From positions 1-64,000 of the forward strand of contig JAEUJZ010000180.1 in NCBI GenBank assembly GCA_016794505.1: a DNA stretch of 64,000 bases. The letters are read 5' to 3'. The DNA is from Myxococcales bacterium. GTDB taxonomy: Bacteria; Myxococcota_A; Polyangia; Palsa-1104; JAEUJZ01. Each line of letters starts with the position of its first letter. Position 1 is the first letter of the stretch. The notes under the pieces are model-generated. The model made no database searches. It was not told the origin of the DNA and worked only from the letters and a program-made list of their open reading frames with translations. Positions 40,767 through 49,400 of the stretch are shown here, piece by piece. The position numbers were made by a program, and so were the translations under genes.

Positions 40767-41660
40767 ATGCGCGAGCATCGACTGCTGCCGATTCTGACCG
40801 AGGAGAGGGCGGCCACTGTGCCCTTCTTTGGCTTGGACACTCTATGGCTGCAGCTAGCGGGGACGCTGTGCAACATCGCGTGTCGTCACTGCTTTATCAC
40901 CTGCGGTCCCAAAGAAGATCGCGTGCCCATGATGACGCGAGCCCGCCTCGAAGAGCTTCTGCTCGAAGCGCGCGAGCTAGGCGTCAAAGAGTTCTACTTC
41001 ACGGGCGGCGAGCCCATGCTGCACCCCGAGTTTTTCGCTGTGGTCGAGCGCACGCTCAAAGAGGGCCCGACCCACGTGCTGACCAACGGCATGCTGATTG
41101 ACGAGTCCGCGGCGCAGCGCCTGCGCGATCTGTTTGACGGTTCGCGCTATTCGCTGGATGTGCGCGTGTCGCTCGACGGCATGACCGCTGAAGAGAACGA
41201 TCCAGTGCGAGGGCGCGGGACCTTTGCCGCGATCACGCAGGGCATCCGACACCTGGCCGCCGTCGGTCTGTCCCCGGTGCTGACCGTCGTCGAACACGCC
41301 GATGCGCTGCGTCTTTCGGAAGCGCGCAGCGAGTTTCTGCGCTTTGCGCGCTCGCTGGGCTTGGCGCAGCCTCGCGTGAAGTTTCTGCCGCTTCTGCGCA
41401 TCGGGCGCGAGACACGCCGCACGCATGGCTATGGGACCGGTGACGTCGTCCATGAGCCGCTGCCGCCCGAGGTGATTCGTACGCTGCAGTGCAATAGCTC
41501 GCGCTTGGCCACGCAGGCGCATGTTCTGGTCTGTCCGCTTCTTCTGGATGCACCCGATGCCCAGCTTGGTCGCACGCTGACCGAGTCACTGCGCCCCATT
41601 TCGCTGCGCTGGTCGGCTTGCCACACCTGCGTGGAAGAGGGCTTGTCATGTCGCACCTAA
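40767..41660 (+). CDS. Radical SAM protein with C-terminal cysteine cluster
   Basis: A 297-residue radical SAM enzyme. AGGA precedes the ATG at 40767. The [4Fe-4S] SAM motif is C35-x3-C39-x2-C42 (LCNIACRHC), followed by FYFTGGEPMLHPEF (the GGE SAM-binding motif) and VRVSLDGMTAEENDPVRGRG. The C-terminus has Cys in VLVCPLLLDAP and a cluster SACHTCVEEGLSC, suggesting a second Fe-S cluster as in SPASM/twitch enzymes. Such enzymes modify peptides or small molecules. The next gene, a phosphoesterase homologue, starts inside its last codons (13-base overlap), so the two are tightly coupled. Substrate unknown; no peptide precursor gene was found next to it. Confidence 0.88.
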   Translation: MREHRLLPILTEERAATVPFFGLDTLWLQLAGTLCNIACRHCFITCGPKEDRVPMMTRARLEELLLEARELGVKEFYFTGGEPMLHPEFFAVVERTLKEGPTHVLTNGMLIDESAAQRLRDLFDGSRYSLDVRVSLDGMTAEENDPVRGRGTFAAITQGIRHLAAVGLSPVLTVVEHADALRLSEARSEFLRFARSLGLAQPRVKFLPLLRIGRETRRTHGYGTGDVVHEPLPPEVIRTLQCNSSRLATQAHVLVCPLLLDAPDAQLGRTLTESLRPISLRWSACHTCVEEGLSCRT

Positions 41661-42484
41661 GCCGCGTCGCCGTGTTCGGCGGCGTGTACAACAACACCGG
41701 GGCGCTGTCTGCGGTTCTCGACGACGCGCAAGCGCAGGGAGCGACCGAGGTGTACTGCCTGGGCGACCTGGGCGGCTTTGGCCCGCTGCCCGATCGCGTG
41801 TTTCCCATCTTGCTCGATCGCGGCGTCACCGTGATGCAAGGCAACTACGATCACTCGATCGGGCACCAGCTTGCCGACTGCGCCTGCGGCTACAGCGACC
41901 CGCGCGACAATCACTACGCGCGCCTCTCGTACGCGTATACGCAAGCCAAGACATCGCAGCGCTGGCTGCCTTATCTGCGCGCTCTGCCACCGTTTCTACG
42001 ACGGGAATGGGGCGGCTACCGCGTTCACATGGCGCACGGCTCACCGCGGCAGGTCAACGAATTCCTGTGGGAATCGACGAGCTCGGATGCGTTTCTGCGG
42101 CGCTTGCTGCGGGCCCACGATGCCGATGTTCTGTTGGTTACGCACACCGGGATTCCGTGGGTTCGCCGTCTGCCTGCTGAGCAAGGCGGCGGCCTGGTGG
42201 TCAACGTCGGCGCCATCGGGCGCCCAGCCAACGATGGCCGCACCGGCATCTGGTATGCGCTGCTCGACATTCCCAGCAAGCCAGCACAGGCGGCGGCTCT
42301 GCTTTCTGCGGGCTCGGCCATCGCCGTTACGCTGCGCTGCGTCGACTATGACCACGAACGCCTGTGTGCCGAGATGCGGGCCGAGTCACTGCCCGAGGAA
42401 TTCGTCGAGACTGTGGCTACCGGCTACTGGACCACCTGCCTTGAGATCCTGCCGGCGAAAGAGCGCCTGCGCGGCAAGTTCTAA
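41648..42484 (+). CDS. Metallophosphoesterase-like protein lacking the first metal motif
   Basis: A 278-residue calcineurin-like phosphoesterase homologue. GAGGGC precedes the ATG at 41648. In family members the first strand ends D-x-H-G-N; here it reads VAVFGGVYNNTGALSAVL, so the metal-binding Asp and His are gone. Later motifs are retained: LGDLGGFGPLP (GD), MQGNYDHSIG (GN(H/Y)D), MAHGSP and VTHTGIP, and VVNVGAIGRP. It may bind only one metal, use other ligands, or be a binding protein. It overlaps the radical SAM gene, and pairing across genomes should be tested. No signal peptide. Confidence 0.78.
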   Translation: MSHLSRVAVFGGVYNNTGALSAVLDDAQAQGATEVYCLGDLGGFGPLPDRVFPILLDRGVTVMQGNYDHSIGHQLADCACGYSDPRDNHYARLSYAYTQAKTSQRWLPYLRALPPFLRREWGGYRVHMAHGSPRQVNEFLWESTSSDAFLRRLLRAHDADVLLVTHTGIPWVRRLPAEQGGGLVVNVGAIGRPANDGRTGIWYALLDIPSKPAQAAALLSAGSAIAVTLRCVDYDHERLCAEMRAESLPEEFVETVATGYWTTCLEILPAKERLRGKF

Positions 42485-42485
42485 G

Positions 42486-42517
42486 AATAGGTATATAGAA
42501 AAAGATACGTTCCTATT
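42486..42517. terminator. Candidate weak hairpin between convergent genes
   Basis: AATAGG at 42486-42491 pairs with CCTATT at 42512-42517 around an A-rich loop, between the phosphoesterase stop and the stop of the glycine-rich gene. It sits in a short AT-rich patch. A bidirectional terminator is plausible but the stem is only six pairs. Confidence 0.3.
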
Positions 42518-44831
42518 TCGATGTACCGTCGACAGATTTTCCCTTGCGCAGCCGACCCAGCCGTCGAACGAGCCCCACAATCAACAGTCCCAGGCCCGTC
42601 GCCGCAAGCGGGCGGGCAAGGGGCTGCGGTCTTGCGCGACCCGAATGCATCGCGCAGCCGCTTTCGGACGCGGGCCCTTGCAGAACCTCGACGGCGCCCA
42701 GTGTGCAGGCGGTCTTGGGTCGGGGCTGTCCTCGCTGATCAAGGCCGCTGACCGGATCCTCGGCGCAGCGCTGGACGTCCCCGCGGCCGACCAGCGGGCT
42801 GTCCGATTGGGGCGGCAAGGTGGGCGTTGCGCCAGAAGAGCTGTCCAGCGATGCCGAAAGCAGAGGGTCCTGGCCGACGATGAAGCGCAGCGAGCCAATG
42901 CGGGTCAAGTCATCGCAGAAGTCGCAGCTCTGCACCAAGCTGGGACCTGCCGCCGTGACTTCGGCCCCCTGCTCCGTCGCCAGATCATAGGTCCCGCTGT
43001 TGCTGCCGATCACGCTGTTGCTGATCTCTAGGCGGCTCTGGCCGCCTGGGCCGTAGCGCAGATGAAACACGCCGCCGCCATCGCTGCGCGGCGGCTTGCT
43101 TAGGTCCGCCGGCTTTGACGGGCTGCGCTGGGCTTGGTTGCGCGCGATCGTGCTGTTGATCAGTCGCACCTGCCCGTTGAGGTTGAAGAGGCCGCCGCCC
43201 AAAGCGTCGCCGCTCGACAGCGCGGGACCAGAGCTCGAATTCAACGAAAAGGCCAGCCCTCCCGCGCTGCTGTTGTCGGCCAGCGTGCTGTTGCTGATCG
43301 TCACGTGGCCGCCGTACACGAAGATCGCGCCGCCTGCCCCTAGCCCGCCGCCGCCCGAGCCGTTCGCTCCCGCTCCTGCGCCATAGCCTCCTTCACCGTC
43401 GCTGACAACGGTGGACACAGGCCCGTTGTAATAGCCGCCGCCGCCGCCGCCGCCGAAGCCGCCGCTGCCGCCTGTTCGGTGGGTTGTCGATGCGCCGCCG
43501 CCGCCACCGCCGCCGCCGAAGCCGCCGCCGCCGCCGCCGCCGGCATTGATGCCTGTCTGCCCGCTGCCGCCGCCGCCGCCGCCAAAGCCGCCGCCGCCTG
43601 CTGCCCCGGCGTTGGTTCCACCGCCGCCCCCAGCACCGAACGCTCCGCCGCTGCCCCCGGCGATGACATTCTGGACGGTGGTTGCGGCTCCGCCCGCGCC
43701 GCGATATCCGCCGCCGCCGCCGCCGCTGCCGTAGCTGTTTTGCGCGCAGGGACCGCCGTTGGCACAGCCTGCGCCGCCGCCGCCGCCGCCGTCGCCCACC
43801 ATGCCGCCTATGCCGATGACTCCATGTCCGCCGGCTCCGCCCAGGCCCTGCGAACCGCCGCCGCCGCCGCCTTGCTGCATTGTCCCGACCCCACCGTCGC
43901 TTTTGGGGTCGTTTGGTGAATAGACACCACCGGGATTCACGGCGGCGACCGAGCCGGGTCGACCTGCGGTGTTTGCTCGGCGGTTGAAAGACAGGCCACC
44001 AAATCCCGGCAAGGACGAGCCCTGAAGTGGGCCACCGGGACCGGCCATGCCGCCGCCGCCGCCGCCGCGCAGCATGGCCGGATCGCCGGACTCGCCAGCC
44101 CCACCCAGGCCGCCGCCGCCACCGCACGCACTGGGTGTGGCGAGCCCGCGGTTGGCTAGGCCGCCTGTCCCATTGCCGCCAATGGCGCGGTTTTCAAGCA
44201 GGCTGACCCCGGCGAGCTCCAGCGTTCCTTCGACGAAGAATGCGCCACCCAGACCAGCCGCTCCACCCCCACCGCAGTTAAAGTTGGGCTGGCCAGCCGC
44301 CATTCCACCGTCGCCGCCCCGCGCGACAAAGTCGCGAATGGTGACCGCGTGAATCGAGACACGACCGGGCACATGGCCGTCGCCTTCTTCGGTGCCGGCG
44401 ACCGTCAGCAAGCGAAAGCTGCTCTTGGCATCTGGGGCACGCTGCAGCGTCGCGCCGTGGCCTTCCACAAAGAGCTCGCCATAGATCGCGGGCAGGGCCG
44501 TGGGACCAAACAGAGAGTCGCTGGGTTCCGAAAACGAGTAGGTGCAGCCCGCTTCCAGCTCGATGAGCACGGATGTGTCGTGGGCCCGCGTGCGCAGCAG
44601 GTCGACAAGCGGCGCTGTGTCGCAGGGCACGCGAAACTGCTGCTTGTACAGCGCCGAGACTGGAATGCACAGGCCGCTTTGGGCATCGCAGCGCTCAAAG
44701 TGACTGCACAGGCTGCGCGTGTTTTCGCAGTGGGCTCGGTTGGGCGTCTGATAGGTGTCCCAGGCGCCGCAGCCGGACAGCGCGGCCAGGGAAAACGCGA
44801 GCACACTACACGTCCGTGCATGCTCTGTCAT
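42513..44831 (-). CDS. Glycine-rich secreted beta-helix lipoprotein with C-terminal sorting-like tail
   Basis: A 772-residue exported protein. AGGAG precedes the ATG at 44831; the frame is open much further but overlaps the upstream gene. Signal peptide MTEHARTCSVLAFSLAALSGCG carries lipobox LSGC. A Cys-rich section (HCENTRSLCSHFERCDAQSGLC) precedes a parallel beta-helix start (GELFVEGHGATLQR; AVTIRDFVARGG). Residues about 200-480 are extremely Gly-rich with tracts of GGGGG and GFGGGGGG. Then beta-helix rungs return (ISNSTLADNSSAGG; LINSTIARNQAQ; ISNSVIGSNSGTYD). The C-terminus has a Cys-Ala, a hydrophobic helix (AATGLGLLIVGLV) and Arg/Lys-rich end, like MYXO-CTERM tails. Last gene of the kinase/PEGA operon, five bases after the PEGA gene. 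Probably a surface or matrix protein. Confidence 0.78.
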   Translation of the reverse strand: MTEHARTCSVLAFSLAALSGCGAWDTYQTPNRAHCENTRSLCSHFERCDAQSGLCIPVSALYKQQFRVPCDTAPLVDLLRTRAHDTSVLIELEAGCTYSFSEPSDSLFGPTALPAIYGELFVEGHGATLQRAPDAKSSFRLLTVAGTEEGDGHVPGRVSIHAVTIRDFVARGGDGGMAAGQPNFNCGGGGAAGLGGAFFVEGTLELAGVSLLENRAIGGNGTGGLANRGLATPSACGGGGGLGGAGESGDPAMLRGGGGGGMAGPGGPLQGSSLPGFGGLSFNRRANTAGRPGSVAAVNPGGVYSPNDPKSDGGVGTMQQGGGGGGSQGLGGAGGHGVIGIGGMVGDGGGGGGAGCANGGPCAQNSYGSGGGGGGYRGAGGAATTVQNVIAGGSGGAFGAGGGGGTNAGAAGGGGFGGGGGGSGQTGINAGGGGGGGFGGGGGGGGASTTHRTGGSGGFGGGGGGGYYNGPVSTVVSDGEGGYGAGAGANGSGGGGLGAGGAIFVYGGHVTISNSTLADNSSAGGLAFSLNSSSGPALSSGDALGGGLFNLNGQVRLINSTIARNQAQRSPSKPADLSKPPRSDGGGVFHLRYGPGGQSRLEISNSVIGSNSGTYDLATEQGAEVTAAGPSLVQSCDFCDDLTRIGSLRFIVGQDPLLSASLDSSSGATPTLPPQSDSPLVGRGDVQRCAEDPVSGLDQRGQPRPKTACTLGAVEVLQGPASESGCAMHSGRARPQPLARPLAATGLGLLIVGLVRRLGRLRKGKSVDGTSK
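43430..44130. repeat. CCG/GCC-rich low-complexity tract encoding polyglycine
   Basis: Runs of (CCG)n up to about eight units recur through this 700-base stretch, the DNA behind the polyglycine region. Such trinucleotide runs are prone to slippage in multiples of three, which would change tract length without frameshift. Confidence 0.85.
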
Positions 44832-44836
44832 GGCTC

Positions 44837-46489
44837 CTAGGGCCTCCGTGCTGGGTCGGAAGAGTCTTGGTGACTGCGCTGCGCCTGAACCTGCGGACGA
44901 AGTGGCTCGGGAATGGCCAACGTCAACGCGGCGCCCCCCAGCGTCAATAGGCCCGCGCTCAAGAGCCCACCACCGATGGCGCCGGTTGCATACAGGTTCA
45001 AGCACTGCGCGCCGGGCAGCATCGAAGACAGCTCGCCGACGCACTGCCCGTTGACGGCAAGCCCGCTGATGCCCGCGATGCTGAGCCCCACACCCACCGC
45101 ACCCAGTCCCGCAGAGAGACCGATGCGCCATGCAGGGCGCGGGCGGCGCACCCAGATGATCTCTGCGCTGGGCGCTGCGTCGCGCGGAAGCTCGATCGCA
45201 AGCTGCAGCGGTGGCTGCGTTTCGATCTGCAGCGAGCGATGGACCGGCGTTCGGCCCGGCACGCGCAGCTGCAGCTCATGCCGACCGACCCACAGGACCT
45301 GTTCAAGCGGTGTCAGGCCCAGGCGTTCCCACTCGTCACCATGTCGCAAAAATACCTCGGCACCGACGGGCAGCGACGATAGGACCAGCCGTCCGCGTGG
45401 CCGGCTTTGCGCTTGCTGCAGAAGCTCGGGCAGGCGCGCTTTGATCCGCTGCTGGGCCAGATCCGCAGAGCACGGCAGCGGACAAGTCAGCGTGGTCGAG
45501 CCGGCGGCCTGGCCTACCTCGACGCTGTATGCGGTGAGCTCAATGTCGATCTCGGTGGCGCGCTGCGCCGGACCGGTTCGCGCGTGCAGCACAAGATCCG
45601 ATCCGATCGCTTTGGCCAAGCTCAACTGACACGGCAGCGTATCCAGGCAGGCGCGCAGCGCTGGATCGCGAGCGCTCTCCAACGCGGCTTCGCTGTGCTG
45701 CGCGGTGTAGTGTTCCTCTGCCAGCACGTGTTCGAGCGCTTGGCCCACTCGCACCTGCGCTTCGCCCAGCGGTCCGGCATAGCGGTCGATCAGAAGCAGG
45801 CTGCGCGCGGTGCGCAGCGTGAATGAATTCGACGCAGCGTGATGCTGCAGCTCAGCCGGACGGCCCAGCACGATATCGACGTGAGCTTCGACTCGATGCC
45901 CAGCTGCCTCCAGATGGACGCGGTGCGATCCAGGCGAGAGCAGCAGGGGGCGACTCAGCGGCAGCACGCCGACCACATGGTCATCCACCGACACCAGCAC
46001 GCCCGCATCCCCCAAGACCTGCAAGAAACCATGGGCTGGTAGCGGCTGCGAAAGCACGGCTTCAGCCGTGGCGTGCTCGTCGGATTTGACATCTGTCAGG
46101 CTGGGATCGGCCAGATAGCGGCGCATCAGATCATGCGCGTCCAGTGCGCGTCCATCTGCCACGGCCACTGCGCCCAGATAGAACAGGATCAGGGTCTGCG
46201 GGTGCGCGCGAAATGACTGCTCTAGACTTTTCCGAGCACCGATCAGATCGCGCTGCGCAAGCTGGTTGATCCCGCGATCGAGCAGGCGATTGGCCTGCGC
46301 ATCACTGCCGGACAGACCTGCCGCGTTCGCCGAGCCCGTTCGTGCGGCATGCGCGCTTCGTTTGTCCGCGTGCGCCACTGACAGATTGCACAGCGCCGGA
46401 GCGGCCACGCTTGCACACAACGGCAGCGCGCAGAGGAGCGACACAGACCGCGCCGAGAGTTGCCGCTTCGCGTGCAGGCGTGGCTTCAT
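44837..46489 (-). CDS. Exported PEGA-domain protein with two C-terminal membrane helices
   Basis: A 550-residue protein; its ATG at 46489 overlaps the kinase gene's TGA (ATGA). Signal peptide MKPRLHAKRQLSARSVSLLC. A TPR-like helix pair (LLDRGINQLAQRDLIGARKSLEQSF) leads to a PEGA-like domain (FLQVLGDAGVLVSVDDHVVGVLPLSRPLLLSPGSHRVHLEA), then a segment with two Cys (LRACLDTLPCQLSLAKAIGSDLVL), a second PEGA domain (LVLSSLPVGAEVFLRHGDEWERLGLTPLEQVLWVGRHELQL) and two Gly-rich hydrophobic helices near 455-530 (IGLSAGLGAVGVGLSIAGISG; AIGGGLLSAGLLTLGGAAL). It is likely an envelope partner of the kinase/HEAT protein encoded just upstream. Role unknown. Confidence 0.78.
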   Translation of the reverse strand: MKPRLHAKRQLSARSVSLLCALPLCASVAAPALCNLSVAHADKRSAHAARTGSANAAGLSGSDAQANRLLDRGINQLAQRDLIGARKSLEQSFRAHPQTLILFYLGAVAVADGRALDAHDLMRRYLADPSLTDVKSDEHATAEAVLSQPLPAHGFLQVLGDAGVLVSVDDHVVGVLPLSRPLLLSPGSHRVHLEAAGHRVEAHVDIVLGRPAELQHHAASNSFTLRTARSLLLIDRYAGPLGEAQVRVGQALEHVLAEEHYTAQHSEAALESARDPALRACLDTLPCQLSLAKAIGSDLVLHARTGPAQRATEIDIELTAYSVEVGQAAGSTTLTCPLPCSADLAQQRIKARLPELLQQAQSRPRGRLVLSSLPVGAEVFLRHGDEWERLGLTPLEQVLWVGRHELQLRVPGRTPVHRSLQIETQPPLQLAIELPRDAAPSAEIIWVRRPRPAWRIGLSAGLGAVGVGLSIAGISGLAVNGQCVGELSSMLPGAQCLNLYATGAIGGGLLSAGLLTLGGAALTLAIPEPLRPQVQAQRSHQDSSDPARRP

Positions 46490-49400
46490 GGACACGTCCC
46501 GCGATGAAGGACATCCCCGGCGCGCACGCTGACTTCCTCTTGCGTGGAACCGACGCGCACGGTGCCCTTACCAGGAGCCAGCCAATAGACGACTTCGCGG
46601 CAGCGTCCGCCGCTTTGCGTGTGAACGACGACACGACCCAAGCGCAAGCCCATGCGCACCGCGGCACGCTGCGCTTCCCGTCGGTATTCCACAGCAGATG
46701 GGCTCTTCCCAGAGCTGCTCAGCAAGGCCTGGTATTCGTTCATCGCTTCGGTGAAGCGCGCGTCGCGTTCGAACTGCGATGCCAGCTTATACGTCGCGCC
46801 TGCGCTGATCTCGATGCAGTCGGGATGGCTGCGCAAGCCGGCCGTGGCGCAGAGGGCACGCGCTCGCAAGAGCAGCTTGTAAAGACGCGCGCCATCGCTG
46901 TCCTGGCCGGCGCGAGTGGCCTGCGCAAACAGGGCGCGGGCCTGCGCCAGGCGCTCGTCTCTCTGCCTTTGATCGCTCGCTGCGGTGTCCTCGTTCGTTG
47001 TCGTTGTGCCGATCCGTGTGGAGTCATTTTCAGCAGCAGGACCGGCGTCCATTTCGGATCCACCATCTGGTCGGGCACCAGCGATGCGTCCGCGTTCGGT
47101 GGGCTCGGTGGGCTCGGCGGGCTGCGGTGGCGCGGGCTCGGTGCGCGCGATGCCGGGGCCGCGGCCTTGGTTCAGCAGTGCTGCGGCATAGGCGCGAATC
47201 CCTGGCACGCGATCCTGAAGCAGAACGCGCAACACCCGCTGACTGTGCTCATGCGCGGACGTGGGCAGCCAGGCCATCACATCCAGGACGTGTCGCCGGA
47301 TCTCGCTGTCGGCAGATCGCGCAGCGATCAGAAGCTCTGTGCGCGGAGGTTCGGCATCGCGGATCGCAAGCTGCAAGCCCGCCGCATCCAGTGCGAAACG
47401 TCCACCTTGGGCGCGCAGTCCCGCAATGGCTTGCTCGATGGCATCGTGTGCCGCCTGCGTCGTTTCGAAAAGCAGCGCTCGCGCGGCTGCCAAGCGCAAC
47501 ATCGCATCCTGACTTGTGCAGAGCTGGATCAGCTTTTCACGGGGCAGAAGACCCAGCTCGATCAGCCAGCGCTGTGCGGCTGGATCTGCGATGGCTTGTA
47601 GGTTCGGTCGCTCGTTTTGCTGCGTCGTGTCGCCCAAGGCGAGGCGGGCGATGTCGCGCAGCCAGTCGGGAGAGTCCTGCATCGACTGCGCTATCCATCC
47701 CAGCGCCTCGGCCACCAAGCTGCCCATGCCATCGGGGCCCAGCGAACGCAGCACACCCACGATGGCCAGCAGCGCGGTGCTGCGTACGTCGGCATCGGCG
47801 TCGTGTAGCGCGCGTTGCATCAAGCGCAGAGACGCTTCGCTTCGTCGCTGCGCAAGCGCACGAACTGCTTCCCGTCGAACCGCAGGCGAGGCATCGCGCA
47901 GGGCCAGCGAAAGCAGCTCCAGTGACTCTGCCTGCGGGCTGTAGCCCAGCGCGGCGATGGCGGAAAGTCGCGCTGAAAGATCGCTATCGCCCAGCGCGGC
48001 CCGCGCCCACTTTAGGCTGGCTTCGTCCAAGTCACCTGGGTCCAGCGCGGACAGCAGCAAAATGGCTGCGGCGGTCGTCTGCCGAACTGGGGGGCTATCG
48101 AACAGGTCGAGCTGCTGTTTCAGTGCCCGCAGATCAGCCAGCTCGCCACACAGACCCAGCGCCTCGCTGGCCAGCGTGCGCGCTGTCGCGTCGATGCCAC
48201 CACGCTGCAGCGTCCGTCGCACCAGGTGCAGAACATCCGGCTCGTCGGCTGCAGCCAGGGCCCGCGCTGCGAGCAGTGCTTCCGGTGTTCCGGTCGCGCT
48301 CGTGGCGCTTCGATCCGTCAGCTTTTCTCGCAGATAACGGCGGGCTTCTGGATCGCCCAGCGCGGCCAGGCGCAGCGCGACGTGCAGCCGATCTTGGCCC
48401 TGACTTGTGTGCCACAGGCGCTGCAGGGCCTGTCGTGCCGCGATGCCTTGCTGGCGCTGTCCTTGGCAGGCCAAGATTTCCAACGTTGTCGCAGCGTGTG
48501 TGCTCGGCTCAGCCAGGATCTGCGCCAGCACCGTCTGCGCCGTTTCGTCGTCGGTATCACACAGCAGCAGCGCGGCAGCGATGCGTTCATTTCTGCGATC
48601 CGCGCTTTGTGGGCTGGCTGATGGATCCAAGGGCAAGCGCAGCGCATCTTGCAAGACGTCATGGCCTTCTTTCGCGCCCAAGGTCACAAGGGCTCGCGCC
48701 ACCGCTAAGCGAGCGCGCCGCAAGTCCGCCGAAGGTGCTTCGTGTGCCAGCAGCGAACGAAGCTTGGGGATGGCCTGCGGATCGCCGAGCTTGCCCAGCG
48801 CCTCGGCGACCTGCGTGGTCAGCGCGGCATTGCCCGGATCGAGCAGCGCCTCTAGCTCGACGCGTAGTGGCGTGGTCCGCGACCAGCCTGCTGCCTGCAC
48901 GGCCGCGCGTCGCGCAGCGTCAGAGCCCTGCTTGAGATCATTCGCCAACACCTGCAGCGCATGCCTCCGCGCTTCCCGAAGCTCCTCGCGAGTCGGTGCG
49001 GTGGCCGGCGATGTCACGCGTGCGCGAAAGGGCTGCAGCACCCCCAAGCCCCCCGCCAAAACCAGAGCCCCCAGCCCAATGCCCCACACCCCGCGTCGCC
49101 CCGTTCGCGATCCCAACACCCCCTCCAACACCTCGACCACGTCCCCCATCCCCCCAAACCGCAACACCGGCTCTTTGGCCAGCATGCGGTGGATGATGGA
49201 GGGGAGGGAGGAGGGGGGAGAGGGGAACGGGGCGGGGACTTGTAGAGGCGGAGGGGGGGCAAAGAGGTGGAGACGGAGGAGATCGGGGAGGGTCTCGGCC
49301 TGAAAGGGGACGTGCCCGGTCAGCATCTCGAACAAGATGCAGCCGAGGGAGTACTGATCGGCGCGACCGTCGACGGCTTCTCCCTTGGCTTGCTCAGGAG

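Noticed and set aside
43430..44130. Possible CRISPR-like array
   Set aside because: The repeats are simple CCG runs within a coding gene, without regular repeat/spacer units.
44832..45131. N-terminal extension of the glycine-rich gene (100 codons)
   Set aside because: It overlaps the PEGA gene, and a ribosome site plus signal peptide mark the start at 44831.
46998..48935. 645-codon open frame antisense to the kinase/HEAT gene
   Set aside because: Translation is Arg/Ala/Pro-rich without domains. High-GC coding DNA often leaves long antisense frames, and the opposite strand clearly encodes HEAT repeats.
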